A stretch of 59,241 bases of DNA from JBOHNM01 sp050730675 (GTDB taxonomy: Bacteria > Planctomycetota > Phycisphaerae > Phycisphaerales > UBA1924), in NCBI GenBank assembly GCA_050730675.1, contig JBOHNM010000004.1, positions 1-59,241 of the forward strand, written 5' to 3'. Below the pieces are notes generated by a model that had not been told where the DNA came from, did not search any database, and saw nothing but the letters and a program-made list of their open reading frames with translations. Position numbers and translations under genes: made by a program. This document shows, piece by piece, positions 1 to 9,035 of the stretch; positions within the stretch are counted from its first letter, which is position 1; each line of letters starts with the position of its first letter.

Positions 1-2
1 GG

Positions 3-251
3 ATGAACCTGTACCGCATCAACCTCGTCGATGCCCGCGGCCTCGTCGCTGGCGGCAGCGACATCCAGGTGGTCTTCGCCGGTTGGCTCCGCTCGGCTGG
101 TCAGTCCCAGCGCGTCGGTGGCAGCTGGACCATGACCGGTGGCACCTCGGTTCAGTCCTCGACCACCATCTCCTTCGGCCTCGTGCCGACCCCGGGCGCT
201 GCGGCGATCCTGGGCCTCGGCGGTCTGATGGCTGGCCGTCGCCGCCGCTAA
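3..251 (+). CDS. PEP-CTERM-like exported protein, C-terminal part (cut by left edge)
   Basis: Only the last 82 residues are inside the window. The frame is open to the left edge, so the methionine at position 3 is probably internal. The visible part ends in a sorting-type tail: VPTPGAAAILGLGGLMAG followed by four arginines. This is a Pro-rich motif, a hydrophobic stretch and a basic end, the layout of PEP-CTERM signals handled by exosortase or archaeosortase-type enzymes. The tail is nearly identical to that of the next gene (TISFG.VPTPGAAA), so the two are probably related surface or secreted proteins. The function of the body cannot be judged. A strong terminator follows 50 bp downstream. 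Confidence 0.75.
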   Translation: MNLYRINLVDARGLVAGGSDIQVVFAGWLRSAGQSQRVGGSWTMTGGTSVQSSTTISFGLVPTPGAAAILGLGGLMAGRRRR

Positions 252-300
252 TCAGCGGTTGCCTCGGGTAGTTTGACCTGTATCCACGTGCTTCTGTCGC

Positions 301-336
301 GGGGGTCTCGCTTGAGCGAGACCCCCGTTTTTCGTT
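301..336 (+). terminator. Intrinsic terminator of the first PEP-CTERM-like gene
   Basis: A perfect 11-bp stem, GGGGGTCTCGC (301-311) with GCGAGACCCCC (316-326) around a TTGA loop, is followed by a T-rich run (GTTTTTCGTTTT). Confidence 0.9.
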
Positions 337-580
337 TTGTCCCCGTCCCAATGCCCTATCTTCCACAAATCCTCACTGCTTGGGTGGCAACCTAGGGAAT
401 ATATGGTGGGCTGTCTACGTTCGGGGTAGACAAATCTCTAGGGTTTTTACTGATTGGCGAGCAAAAAGCGCCCGCAGCCCCTTGCGGTAATCTGGCGTGC
501 GGTTATCTTCTCCAGTGGAGAGGGTGTGATCTGGGTTTGACGCCCAGCATCCTCGGAGATGAGAAGTACGGAGAGATTAC
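337..580 (+). promoter_or_regulatory. Leader/promoter region of the second PEP-CTERM-like gene
   Basis: This 244-bp stretch holds no convincing gene. A small hairpin is visible: TGTCTAC (412-418) pairs with GTAGACA (426-432). A plausible sigma-70-like promoter is TTGCGG (482-487), 16 bp, TATCTT (504-509). A ribosome binding site, GGAGAG, lies at about 570-575, just before the ATG at 581. The promoter is a by-eye call with 4 of 6 matches in the -10 box. No riboswitch family was recognised. Confidence 0.4.
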
Positions 581-1624
581 ATGAACCGTTCTGTTATTGC
601 TGCCGTCATTGGCTGCGCTGGGCTCGCTGCCGCGGCCAACGCACAGGTTGGCGCTTGGCACGTCGAGTCCCGTTGGGTCATCACTGGTATTGACGGTGGC
701 GCTGTCGCCAACGCCAACGGCGACTACATCCCGACGCCGGGCGCCTCGCTTGCCCTGCCCGTCGGCGGCGCGACCGCCATCCTGCTGACCCTGCAGGCCC
801 GCACCGTCTTTGACACGAACTTCAGCTCCAGCGGCACCACTTCGGCCCGCACTGGCAACTTCAACGTGTACACCGTCGGCTTCGGCCCCGGTTCGGTCCC
901 CGCCACGATCATCCGCAGCGGCGCCATCGCCGGCACCTTGCTGCATCGCGGTGACTGGGGCCTCGATCCCAACGTCACTGCGGATGGGGATCCCAGCGAA
1001 TTCAACGCTGCAGGTGACGGCCCCGCGCTGGTCCGCGGCGCGGCCCCCGGCGTCGGCGGTCCGAACACCGACACCGACAACGCCGCCCGTACGAATTTCG
1101 CCGCTGGTCAGCTGCGCGGCCTGCGCTTCTGGCAGGCCTACGACCCCGCCGGCAACGATGCCGACGGCAACCTCGGCGTCGGCCCCAGCACGATGCCCAA
1201 CGGGTTCATCACCCCCGGCGGCAACATCACCGACATCAACCTCCTCCGCACGCTGTACGCCCGTCCCGGCACCGCGGCGGGCGCCGGTCACGCCGTCTGG
1301 CAGACGCCGGCCCAGACGGGTATCGCCGTGGCTGCTCGCCGCGGCAACCTCCCCGATCCTGTCTCGTACTTCGACGTCTACCGCACTCTCCTCACCTCCA
1401 CCACCCCGCTGACCTTGGGCACGGGTCTGGACGTGACCTTCGCCGGCTTCATCAACACGTCGACGCAGGAGAACGCCAGCAACAACAACCTGAACCTGAC
1501 CAACGACGCCACCGTCTTGGCTCAGCTCACGACCGCGACGATCTCCTTCGGCCAGGTCCCGACCCCCGGCGCTGCCGCGCTGATGGGCCTCGGTGGTCTG
1601 ATGGTGGCCCGCCGCCGCCGCTGA
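581..1624 (+). CDS. PEP-CTERM-like exported protein
   Basis: A 347-residue exported protein of unknown role. The N-terminus (MNRSVIAAVIGCAGLAAAANA, cut before QVGAW) is a clear Sec signal peptide. The C-terminus has VPTPGAAALMGLGGLMVA followed by four arginines, a PEP-CTERM-like sorting tail. The body is rich in Gly, Ala, Asn and Thr, as in secreted beta-rich surface proteins, with no catalytic motif that I recognise. The start is supported by GGAGAG about 6 bp upstream. Its tail matches that of the preceding gene, and each gene has its own terminator, so they look like independent transcription units of one family. An exosortase should exist elsewhere in the genome; none is in this window. 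Confidence 0.85.
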   Translation: MNRSVIAAVIGCAGLAAAANAQVGAWHVESRWVITGIDGGAVANANGDYIPTPGASLALPVGGATAILLTLQARTVFDTNFSSSGTTSARTGNFNVYTVGFGPGSVPATIIRSGAIAGTLLHRGDWGLDPNVTADGDPSEFNAAGDGPALVRGAAPGVGGPNTDTDNAARTNFAAGQLRGLRFWQAYDPAGNDADGNLGVGPSTMPNGFITPGGNITDINLLRTLYARPGTAAGAGHAVWQTPAQTGIAVAARRGNLPDPVSYFDVYRTLLTSTTPLTLGTGLDVTFAGFINTSTQENASNNNLNLTNDATVLAQLTTATISFGQVPTPGAAALMGLGGLMVARRRR

Positions 1625-1656
1625 TCGATCCGATCGGTTGATCCCGTACTTCTCAC

Positions 1657-1695
1657 AGGGGCCCCGCGCGAGCGGGGCCCCTGATTTGTTTTTGC
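1657..1695 (+). terminator. Intrinsic terminator of the PEP-CTERM-like gene
   Basis: AGGGGCCCCGC (1657-1667) pairs perfectly with GCGGGGCCCCT (1672-1682) around a GCGA loop, followed by GATTTGTTTTTG. Confidence 0.9.
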
Positions 1696-1812
1696 GACCC
1701 ATGCACTGGCACGTATTCGTGCATTGATCACCATAGTGCCCTGAAATTCAGGTTTGTTGCAGTTGTTGTGCGAGTGGCGACGATCGTCGCCGGCTGGAAA
1801 CGCGGCGGCACG

Positions 1813-2205
1813 TCAGTACCGCGCCACGCCCGGGTCGATATCCACCGACCACAGATCGATCCCGCCCGCCATCGACCGAGCGTCAGCGAACCCATGCGCC
1901 CGCAGCGTCATCGCCGTTCGCAGCGAACGCTGGCCGTGGTGGCAGTAGACGATGATCGGCCGCCCGCGCGAACCGTCCTCGCCTTCCAATTCGTCCAGCC
2001 GCTGCTCGATCTCGCTCATCGGGATATAGATCGACCCCTCGATGCGGTTGAACCCCCGCTCGTCGGTCCGGCGGCAATCCAGCAGGATCGGACGCTGCTC
2101 CGGCGCGCCGGCCATCGCCTCACGCGTCGCCCGCGGCGTCGTTTCCCACTCGGGGCGGAAGTTCCAGTCCAGGGGCAGCCCGTCGGGCCCGAGCGCCGCA
2201 CTCAC
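1813..2205 (-). CDS. Rhodanese-like domain protein
   Basis: A 130-residue single-domain rhodanese-fold protein, probably cytoplasmic. The active-site loop is visible as VYCHHGQRS, with Cys as the presumed sulfur- or persulfide-carrying residue. The typical N-terminal element LLDCRRTDE is also present, as is the C-terminal MAGGIDLW, which resembles the usual GG(I/V)xxW ending. Single-domain rhodaneses move sulfane sulfur between thiols; the acceptor here is unknown. The start overlaps the stop of the upstream lipoprotein gene by 4 bp (ATGA), so the two are translationally coupled. Family call is firm; substrate is not known. Confidence 0.88.
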   Translation of the reverse strand: MSAALGPDGLPLDWNFRPEWETTPRATREAMAGAPEQRPILLDCRRTDERGFNRIEGSIYIPMSEIEQRLDELEGEDGSRGRPIIVYCHHGQRSLRTAMTLRAHGFADARSMAGGIDLWSVDIDPGVARY

Positions 2206-2780
2206 GGCTGGCTCGGAGGTGTGGTTGCGGGCGTGGGCGCGTCGGGCGTCGCCTCGATCGGCTGGGCCACTGGCGCGGTCGCCTGCGGCGCACGCGGCGC
2301 CGAGGAAACAGGGCTCTTCACCAGCCGGCCCGGCGGCGTGATGAACACCCGCGGGATCATCGCCGGGATGTCCAGCGCCCCCCAGAACGGGAACGCGAAC
2401 CCCTCGGCCGTCTGCTGCGAAATCGACTCGTCGTTGGTCGTCTCCAGCGCGCTCAGCACCGTGGGATACTCGCCGCGCTGTCGCGCCGTCGCGTGCGTGT
2501 ACGACGGATCGCTGCGATAGATCGGGTAGTGCAGCACCGGCTCATCGCCGATCACCATCGTCCGCTCGGACCAGTTGTTGCGGTCCACACCTGTGAGCGA
2601 CGGCTGGTCGGGCTTGCTCGGATCGATCTTCGCGTACGCTGTCTGCTCCGTCGCCGTCAGCGCCTCGGGCTGCCAGTCGCCCACGCCCGTGCGGTTGTCC
2701 GCCGGCGCGACGCACGCGCCGCTCATCGCGGCGGCGAGCAGCAGGGCGGCAGAGCGGATTGTCCGGATCGATGCGGTCAT
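2202..2780 (-). CDS. Predicted lipoprotein of unknown function
   Basis: With the start at 2780 the N-terminus is MTASIRTIRSAALLLAAAMSGAC, a lipoprotein signal with Cys after MSGA in the lipobox position. An alternative ATG at 2804 adds eight residues (MTRTNLIV) and overlaps the end of recX. The lipobox favours the inner start. The mature part is about 170 residues, rich in Pro, Ala and Thr, ending in a low-complexity Pro/Ala/Thr tail (PVAQPIEATPDAPTPATTPP). No enzymatic motif is seen. It overlaps the rhodanese gene by 4 bp and lies immediately downstream of recX. Confidence 0.7.
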   Translation of the reverse strand: MTASIRTIRSAALLLAAAMSGACVAPADNRTGVGDWQPEALTATEQTAYAKIDPSKPDQPSLTGVDRNNWSERTMVIGDEPVLHYPIYRSDPSYTHATARQRGEYPTVLSALETTNDESISQQTAEGFAFPFWGALDIPAMIPRVFITPPGRLVKSPVSSAPRAPQATAPVAQPIEATPDAPTPATTPPSQP

Positions 2781-2790
2781 CACGATCAGG

Positions 2791-3519
2791 TTAGTCCTTG
2801 TCATCGCGGCCCGCTGCTGCCCGACCGCGCGGGGCGGCTTTCAGGGCCTCGGTTACGGCTCGGCGGCAAATCTCGGGGTCAAACCCACGGCGCGCCAGCA
2901 GGCCGAACAGCCGCCGCTGGACCGCCTGCCCATCGAGCTTGGCGGGCATCCGGGACAGGCGGCGAGTAGCCAGATCGCGGGCTTCGGCGAGCTGGTCATG
3001 GCCGGAAAGGGCCTGCTTCGCGGCAGTCTCGGCCGCGGGCCGCGCGACGCCGCGCTGGGCGAGCTTGGCGACGATCAGACCCTTGCCGGCGGGTTTGCGG
3101 CGGGTGATCGACTCGGCGAAGTGCTGGGCGAAGGCGGCATCGTCGATGTGGCCGCGGGCGACCAGGTCGCCCGCGGTGTTGGCCGCCAGAGCCGCGGCGT
3201 GCCCCTTGCGCTGCAGCTTGCGGACCATCTCGGCCCGGCTGACGGCGCGGCGGGCCAGGATCGTCATGGCATCGCGATGGGCGGCAAAGCGTGCCGCGGC
3301 GGCAAGAACACGGCCCGCGAGCTGGTCGGACCACGCGCCGCCGATGCGCAGACCCAACGCTGTGATATCCAGCGGATCGAGCGCGGCGATGCGCTGCTTG
3401 TTGACGCGCAGCGTGATATCACCGCGTCGGCCGGGGGTGAGATGGGTGATCACCGCGCCCTCGGGCAGCTCCGGCGGCGGCTCGTCGATGCGGCGGGATG
3501 AGGAGCGACGGAAGGGCAT
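2791..3519 (-). CDS. recX: Regulatory protein RecX
   Basis: A 242-residue RecX-family protein, a small helical protein that binds RecA filaments and limits their activity. Visible signatures are the central helical repeats, A...L.RRAVSRAEMVRKLQRKG and the following VARGHIDDAAFAQHFAES, typical of the three-helix RecX units. The C-terminal EICRRAVTEALK also fits. It carries about 60 N-terminal residues before the first repeat, so it is at the long end of the family. recA is not adjacent. The gene ends inside the start region of the downstream lipoprotein gene, suggesting co-transcription. Confidence 0.85.
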   Translation of the reverse strand: MPFRRSSSRRIDEPPPELPEGAVITHLTPGRRGDITLRVNKQRIAALDPLDITALGLRIGGAWSDQLAGRVLAAAARFAAHRDAMTILARRAVSRAEMVRKLQRKGHAAALAANTAGDLVARGHIDDAAFAQHFAESITRRKPAGKGLIVAKLAQRGVARPAAETAAKQALSGHDQLAEARDLATRRLSRMPAKLDGQAVQRRLFGLLARRGFDPEICRRAVTEALKAAPRGRAAAGRDDKD

Positions 3520-3532
3520 GGAAGTCGGTCGA

Positions 3533-3853
3533 TTATCCGGCGTCAGCCAATTCCACCTGCAGCGATGACAGCTCCCCCAGCGCCTTGCCGTCCCCCGCCT
3601 GCTGCGCCGCCGTGATCCCCGCCGCGACTGTCGCGCGGGCGCCCGCCAAATCGCCTGCTCCCTGCTGGCTCCGGGCCTTGTGGTAGTAGGCGTAGCAATA
3701 CGTCGGATCGACGGTGAGGCAGCGGTCGAAAAAGGCGATGGCCTGGGCGTGCTCGCCGAGCTTGGCGTGCTCCTGCGCCAGGGCGTAGAGGACGAAGGTG
3801 TCCCGCTCGTCCACGGCGAGGAGATTCTGGAGTTTGGCGAGTCGGTCGTTCAT
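3533..3853 (-). CDS. Small TPR-repeat protein
   Basis: A 106-residue protein of about two tetratricopeptide repeats. YALAQEHAKLGEHAQAIAFF followed by DRCLTVDPTYCYAYYHKARS shows the TPR pattern (A..Y, G....A...F, P). It has no signal peptide, so it is probably a cytoplasmic protein-interaction module. It lies 13 bp upstream of recX on the same strand and is probably the first gene of the TPR-recX-lipoprotein-rhodanese unit. Function unknown. Confidence 0.8.
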   Translation of the reverse strand: MNDRLAKLQNLLAVDERDTFVLYALAQEHAKLGEHAQAIAFFDRCLTVDPTYCYAYYHKARSQQGAGDLAGARATVAAGITAAQQAGDGKALGELSSLQVELADAG

Positions 3854-3977
3854 GGATGGCGTGGTATCCTACCGGCCCCGAGACTCGGCCTGTTGGAGGG
3901 CCGGCGGGTGACGGATTGGGCAATAAACCAAGCTCTCCCAGACAGTGGGGGCTTCCGGCAAGGTACTGGAGCACAGC

Positions 3978-4874
<897 letters not shown>

Positions 4875-4961
4875 GGGGGATGGGGCGAATGGCGCAGCGG
4901 AAAGCCACTATCCGCAATCGCCTGAGCAACTGTCCCACCCAATTTCCGTATCTTCTGTGGC

Positions 4962-6947
4962 ATGCGGCTGATGACCAGAAAGGTCTGGCGGGCGTTCCCT
5001 GAACTGGACCGGTTCAGCGACGATCGTTGCCGCGCGTTTGTATCCGCCGCCACCAAGGCGACGCCGCAGTTGATGTTGGCGAGCCTCCTGCTCGCCGTTT
5101 TCGGGATGTCCATGCTCTGCTCGGCGGGGCTGGTGACGATCCGGATCTTCGAGAGGATTCAGGTCGCCCAACGATCGACGGCTGGAGAAGTGATCGGATG
5201 GGTGCTCGCGATCATCATGTTCGTGGTTCTCGGCGCGATCGGGGCGTGTGTATTTCTGGTTGTGCGTGATGCTTTGTTGCGGCTGGCCATTCGCCGGGTC
5301 ATCCACACCCTTGGCCGGTGTGTTGTGTGCCGCTACACGCTGCTGGGTCTTCCGATCGGCGGTGACAACTCGGTGATCTGCCCTGAGTGCGGACTCCAAA
5401 CAGAGGTCAACCCGGCGCTCGCGACGTTGAGTGAAGATGCCGACGGCGTGCGGCGGCTGCAGGCCGTGAATGTGCCGGCTTCACGCAAGCCGTTTTGGAC
5501 GCCGCGGCGGGTGGCAATTGTGCGCAGAACGGGGATCGCGGCCGGCGTGCTGATTCTGATTGGCGCATCGGGCTGGGGGTGCTGGGCCATGATCCGTGCG
5601 ATCCTGTTCGAGCGTCAGGCACGGCTTGCCGCCGCCGAGCGTCCCACATCGCAAATGTGGGATGATGTTCGAGCCAAGTATGTGGCACCGCTTTCGCCCG
5701 GCGAACCGGATGCGACGACACTGATTGACACCGCCGGGGCTGCGCTGAAGGTGGTGAGCGACAAGGCGTGGAATGCGTCGCCGTCATCGGGTGAGTACCC
5801 CAGCTTGTGGTGGTGGTATGGGGATGAAGAGCGCGCAGACGCCGCGGAAGGTGCACCGTCGAAGAGCAACAAGGCACGAGGGGTTGCGCTGCTCGCCGAC
5901 GCTCGCGCGGCGGGTGTGTTTGATCAAATGCGAGAGCTTGTCACGTGCCGGACTGGCGAAAACGTGATCACCGTGCTGCCGACAGAACCGGTGTGGTTGG
6001 CGGACCGTGGGACATTGAAGAGTGTCCGTGATCTGGCTCGAGTGAACGCGGCCAGGATGCAGTTAGCGATTGAGACTGGTGAAAATCGCGAGTTTGCTGA
6101 TGCTTTGGAAGCAGGAATCGCCCTGGCGAGGCTCGCAGGACAGAGAGATGGGCTGAGCGGGTACATGACGTTCATTGAGATCGAGCGAGAGATGTTTGAT
6201 CGAGTGTTCGCTGCGCTCGAGCGACACTCGGAGGCGGCGTGGATCGATACCATCGAGGGTGTACTGAAGCAGCAACCCGCGCCGCCGAACCCCAGAATGT
6301 CTATCGAGCTTGATAAGCTCTTGCTGCTCGATTGTATTTGCTGGGTCTATGGCCGCGGACGTGAAGCAGAAGTGCGCACTGCCATTGGACTGGCACTCGA
6401 TCGAAGGTCCGGACCCGCACTGTCAACTTTCGGCTGGTTTGAAGAGAGCCGGGAGGATCTGGAGCGGAAGAGCAGCATCCTGGATGAGCAGGTGCCGCGA
6501 CCGGCGCGCGATCGAGACTGGGATGCCCTGGCGTGGTTGTACGATCGGCAGGAGGAATTGCTATCTCGTCGCCTGATGGCCTCATATCGCGAGTTCGTCC
6601 TTGCTGTGGATGCCCACGCCATTGGTCGATCGGCGGTGTGGACGGCCCTCGCGGTCGCAAGGTTTCGAGGCGAGCATGGACGCGAGCCAGAGTCCCTCGA
6701 TGAACTTGGCGAACGACGGCTCGCCTCGTTGCCGCTCGATCCGTGGAGTGGGAGGCCCCTCGGCTACAAGCGGATTGACCCCGACGTGGACCCGCAGGGG
6801 CGTCACTATCTTCTGTATTCGGTGGGGTCGGATCGGACAGACGATCACGGAAGACCGTGGATGGGACCGTACATGCCAGGCCGTGGCATCCTCTTGCCGG
6901 GAGTCGGTACTGGCGCGGACTTCATCGCAAACGATCAGCGGCGTTGA
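4962..6947 (+). CDS. Zinc-ribbon membrane protein, tandem paralog 1
   Basis: A 661-residue protein of unknown function. In order: a conserved N-terminal motif KVWRAFPELDRFSD; two transmembrane helices (about residues 35-60 and 75-100); a CxxC-xn-CxxC zinc-ribbon (CVVC at about 124, CPEC at about 145); a third membrane helix (about 190-212); a long helical soluble domain; and a C-terminal DPWSGRPLGYKRIDP then LLYSVGSDRTDDHG. That ending resembles the last strands of type II pseudopilin-like domains common in planctomycetes. The start is confirmed by alignment with the next gene (MRL.T.KVWRAFPELDRFSD). The ribbon follows the second membrane helix. The two genes are 32 bp apart and clearly arose by duplication. 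Confidence 0.8.
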   Translation: MRLMTRKVWRAFPELDRFSDDRCRAFVSAATKATPQLMLASLLLAVFGMSMLCSAGLVTIRIFERIQVAQRSTAGEVIGWVLAIIMFVVLGAIGACVFLVVRDALLRLAIRRVIHTLGRCVVCRYTLLGLPIGGDNSVICPECGLQTEVNPALATLSEDADGVRRLQAVNVPASRKPFWTPRRVAIVRRTGIAAGVLILIGASGWGCWAMIRAILFERQARLAAAERPTSQMWDDVRAKYVAPLSPGEPDATTLIDTAGAALKVVSDKAWNASPSSGEYPSLWWWYGDEERADAAEGAPSKSNKARGVALLADARAAGVFDQMRELVTCRTGENVITVLPTEPVWLADRGTLKSVRDLARVNAARMQLAIETGENREFADALEAGIALARLAGQRDGLSGYMTFIEIEREMFDRVFAALERHSEAAWIDTIEGVLKQQPAPPNPRMSIELDKLLLLDCICWVYGRGREAEVRTAIGLALDRRSGPALSTFGWFEESREDLERKSSILDEQVPRPARDRDWDALAWLYDRQEELLSRRLMASYREFVLAVDAHAIGRSAVWTALAVARFRGEHGREPESLDELGERRLASLPLDPWSGRPLGYKRIDPDVDPQGRHYLLYSVGSDRTDDHGRPWMGPYMPGRGILLPGVGTGADFIANDQRR

Positions 6948-6979
6948 TTCAGGACGAGCCACGGAGCCAACCACATCAC

Positions 6980-8953
6980 ATGCGACTCCCCACCGATAAA
7001 GTCTGGCGTGCCTTCCCCGAGCTTGATCGGTTCAGCGACGAGCAGTGCCGCGGGTTCGTGAAAGCGGCGCGGCGGGCGTGGGGGTGGCGGCTGGTGCGGG
7101 TGGGGGCGATGCTGGTGTCGCTGGGGGCGGCGTTCATCGCTGGAGCGATCGCACTCGCCGGGACGCTGCACCTGCTCGATGACGTCTGGCGTGTCGGACG
7201 CGAGAACGCGGCGTGGGCCGGCGCAGTCGCCGCGGGCATGCTGACGATGGCCGTGTTCCTGCTCGGCGGCATGTTTGTCCGCGACTGGCTGCTGCGCAAG
7301 CGGATCCGTTTTGCGATCTTCAACCGCGGCGTTTGCCAGAAGTGCGACTACAGCCTGGTGGGGATGCCCGTCAGCGCCAAGAGCACGGTGATGTGTCCGG
7401 AGTGCGGGATGGAGTCGGAGGTGGACCCGGCGCTGGGCGAACTGGCCCGCGATAACTCGGGCAAGCCCGTGCTGCGAGCGGTGGACGAGAGCCTGATGCC
7501 CAAGGTGCGCAAGCCGCGGGTGTTCACCGCGGCTCGGATGAAGAAGGCGGCCAAGTGGGCCGGTGCGCTCGCGCTCACGCTGGTGATCGGAGCAGTGGGG
7601 TGGTACGTGTGGGACCGGTACGACACCGCCAAGCAGGCCGAGTTGGCGCAGAAAGAGCGGCCCGGCGCCGAGGCGGTCATCAAGCATCAGGAAGCAGTCC
7701 TGCCGGCCGCCAAGTCAGCGAATGAGCCGGACGGATGGGAATTGGTGGACACGATCAAGGGGGAGATCGAGGCCATCGACCTGCGGGTGTGGAAGAACGT
7801 TCCGGAGTCACAGGCGCCGGACTACATGTTCTTCCGTATCACCGCGCGCGATCGGGAGCGGATGTCCGAGGAAAACCTGGGGCGATTGGACGGCGAACGT
7901 GAAGTCACCCTGCGGATGTTCGAGCAGTTGAAGGCGACGGGCGTGTTTGACGACATGAACCAGTTGGCGGCGACGCCGCGGGCGGTGTGGATGCCGCTGA
8001 GCAACGCGGGCGTCGCCGCGTCGCTGACACCGATGCCGGAGCTGTCGAGTGTGAGGGCGCTGGCGCGGATCAACGGGTTGCGGATGCACCTGGCGTGGAA
8101 GGCCGGTGATGTCGCGGAGTTCGAGCGGGCACTGGAGGGCAACCGGGCTCTTGCGCGGTTCTGTGCCACGCACCCGACGATCATCGGGCAACTGGTTGGC
8201 GTGGCGATCGAGGCCCTGACCGCGGCCGTGGTGCGGGACGTGCTGGCGGAGCATCCGGACGTCAAGTGGTTGGACGCGATCGACGCTGCGACGGCGCGGC
8301 AGCGGCTGGATGTGCCGCGGGACTACGCGCTGCGGGGCGAGCGGCTGCTGGTGATGGACACGTTGGCTTGGACGTTTTCGGATCCGGGGCGGGTGTCGGG
8401 CGCGGCGCTGCGGCGGTCGTTGGGGCTGTCGCCCCTGGAGGGCCGGGTGGGGAGCTACACGGCCAACCGCGACGTGCTTGCGGCGCAGTTCGACCGGCTC
8501 GAGAAGGCGGCTGTGCAGAACCGCTGGGAGCGGGGCGAGGTGGTCGAGGGGTCGGGGCGCGAGAGCGGGCTGATCCTCGTGGCGATCCTGATGCCTGCGC
8601 TCGGCCGGGCGATGCACGGCTTTGACATGGCCGAGATGGAGCGGGACGGGCTGGCGGCGATGACGGCTCTGGAGCGGTTCCGGCTGCGCACGGGAGGCTA
8701 TCCCGAGCGGCTGGAGGAGTTGATGGGGCGGGAGATCAAGAGCTTGCCGATCGATCCGTGGAGCGGCCGGGCGCTAGGGTATCGGCGCATCGATCCGGCG
8801 GGGGACGAGCAGGGGCGCGGGTATCTGCTGTGGTCGGTGGGCGGCGACGGCAAGGACAATGGAGGCAAGTCGAACGCCAACGATCCCTATCGCGCGATGA
8901 CGGGCAAGGGCGTAGCCGGCACAGATCTGATCATCAACGATCGGGCGCGGTAG
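6980..8953 (+). CDS. Zinc-ribbon membrane protein, tandem paralog 2
   Basis: A 657-residue paralog of the preceding protein with the same order: MRLPTDKVWRAFPELDRFSD; two N-terminal membrane helices; a zinc ribbon (CQKC ... CPEC) ending in MESEVDPALGELA; a third membrane helix; a large helical domain; and C-terminal LPIDPWSGRALGYRRIDP with LLWSVGGDGKDNGG. The start at 6980 is chosen by alignment with the paralog; the frame is open further upstream only by chance. Its codons are more GC-rich in the third position than those of paralog 1, although the proteins align end to end. One copy may have diverged or had a different history. Function unknown. Confidence 0.8.
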   Translation: MRLPTDKVWRAFPELDRFSDEQCRGFVKAARRAWGWRLVRVGAMLVSLGAAFIAGAIALAGTLHLLDDVWRVGRENAAWAGAVAAGMLTMAVFLLGGMFVRDWLLRKRIRFAIFNRGVCQKCDYSLVGMPVSAKSTVMCPECGMESEVDPALGELARDNSGKPVLRAVDESLMPKVRKPRVFTAARMKKAAKWAGALALTLVIGAVGWYVWDRYDTAKQAELAQKERPGAEAVIKHQEAVLPAAKSANEPDGWELVDTIKGEIEAIDLRVWKNVPESQAPDYMFFRITARDRERMSEENLGRLDGEREVTLRMFEQLKATGVFDDMNQLAATPRAVWMPLSNAGVAASLTPMPELSSVRALARINGLRMHLAWKAGDVAEFERALEGNRALARFCATHPTIIGQLVGVAIEALTAAVVRDVLAEHPDVKWLDAIDAATARQRLDVPRDYALRGERLLVMDTLAWTFSDPGRVSGAALRRSLGLSPLEGRVGSYTANRDVLAAQFDRLEKAAVQNRWERGEVVEGSGRESGLILVAILMPALGRAMHGFDMAEMERDGLAAMTALERFRLRTGGYPERLEELMGREIKSLPIDPWSGRALGYRRIDPAGDEQGRGYLLWSVGGDGKDNGGKSNANDPYRAMTGKGVAGTDLIINDRAR

Positions 8954-8973
8954 CTCGCGGCTTCGACTTCAAA

Positions 8974-9003
8974 GAAAAACCCCCGGCGAGGGCCGGGGGT
9001 TGA
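8974..9003 (-). terminator. Intrinsic terminator of rpsA
   Basis: On the minus strand an ACCCCCGGC / GCCGGGGGT hairpin is followed by TTTTTC, 33 bp after the rpsA stop codon. It lies between convergent genes and may also stop the plus-strand paralog gene, but the T run is on the minus strand. Confidence 0.8.
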
Positions 9004-9035
9004 TGTGCACAATATTGTGTAGACGGCCGTGCCGA

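Noticed and set aside
503..1702. 399-residue open frame on the minus strand
   Set aside because: It is antisense to the PEP-CTERM-like gene, which has a signal peptide and sorting tail; the product looks random and Gly/Arg-rich.
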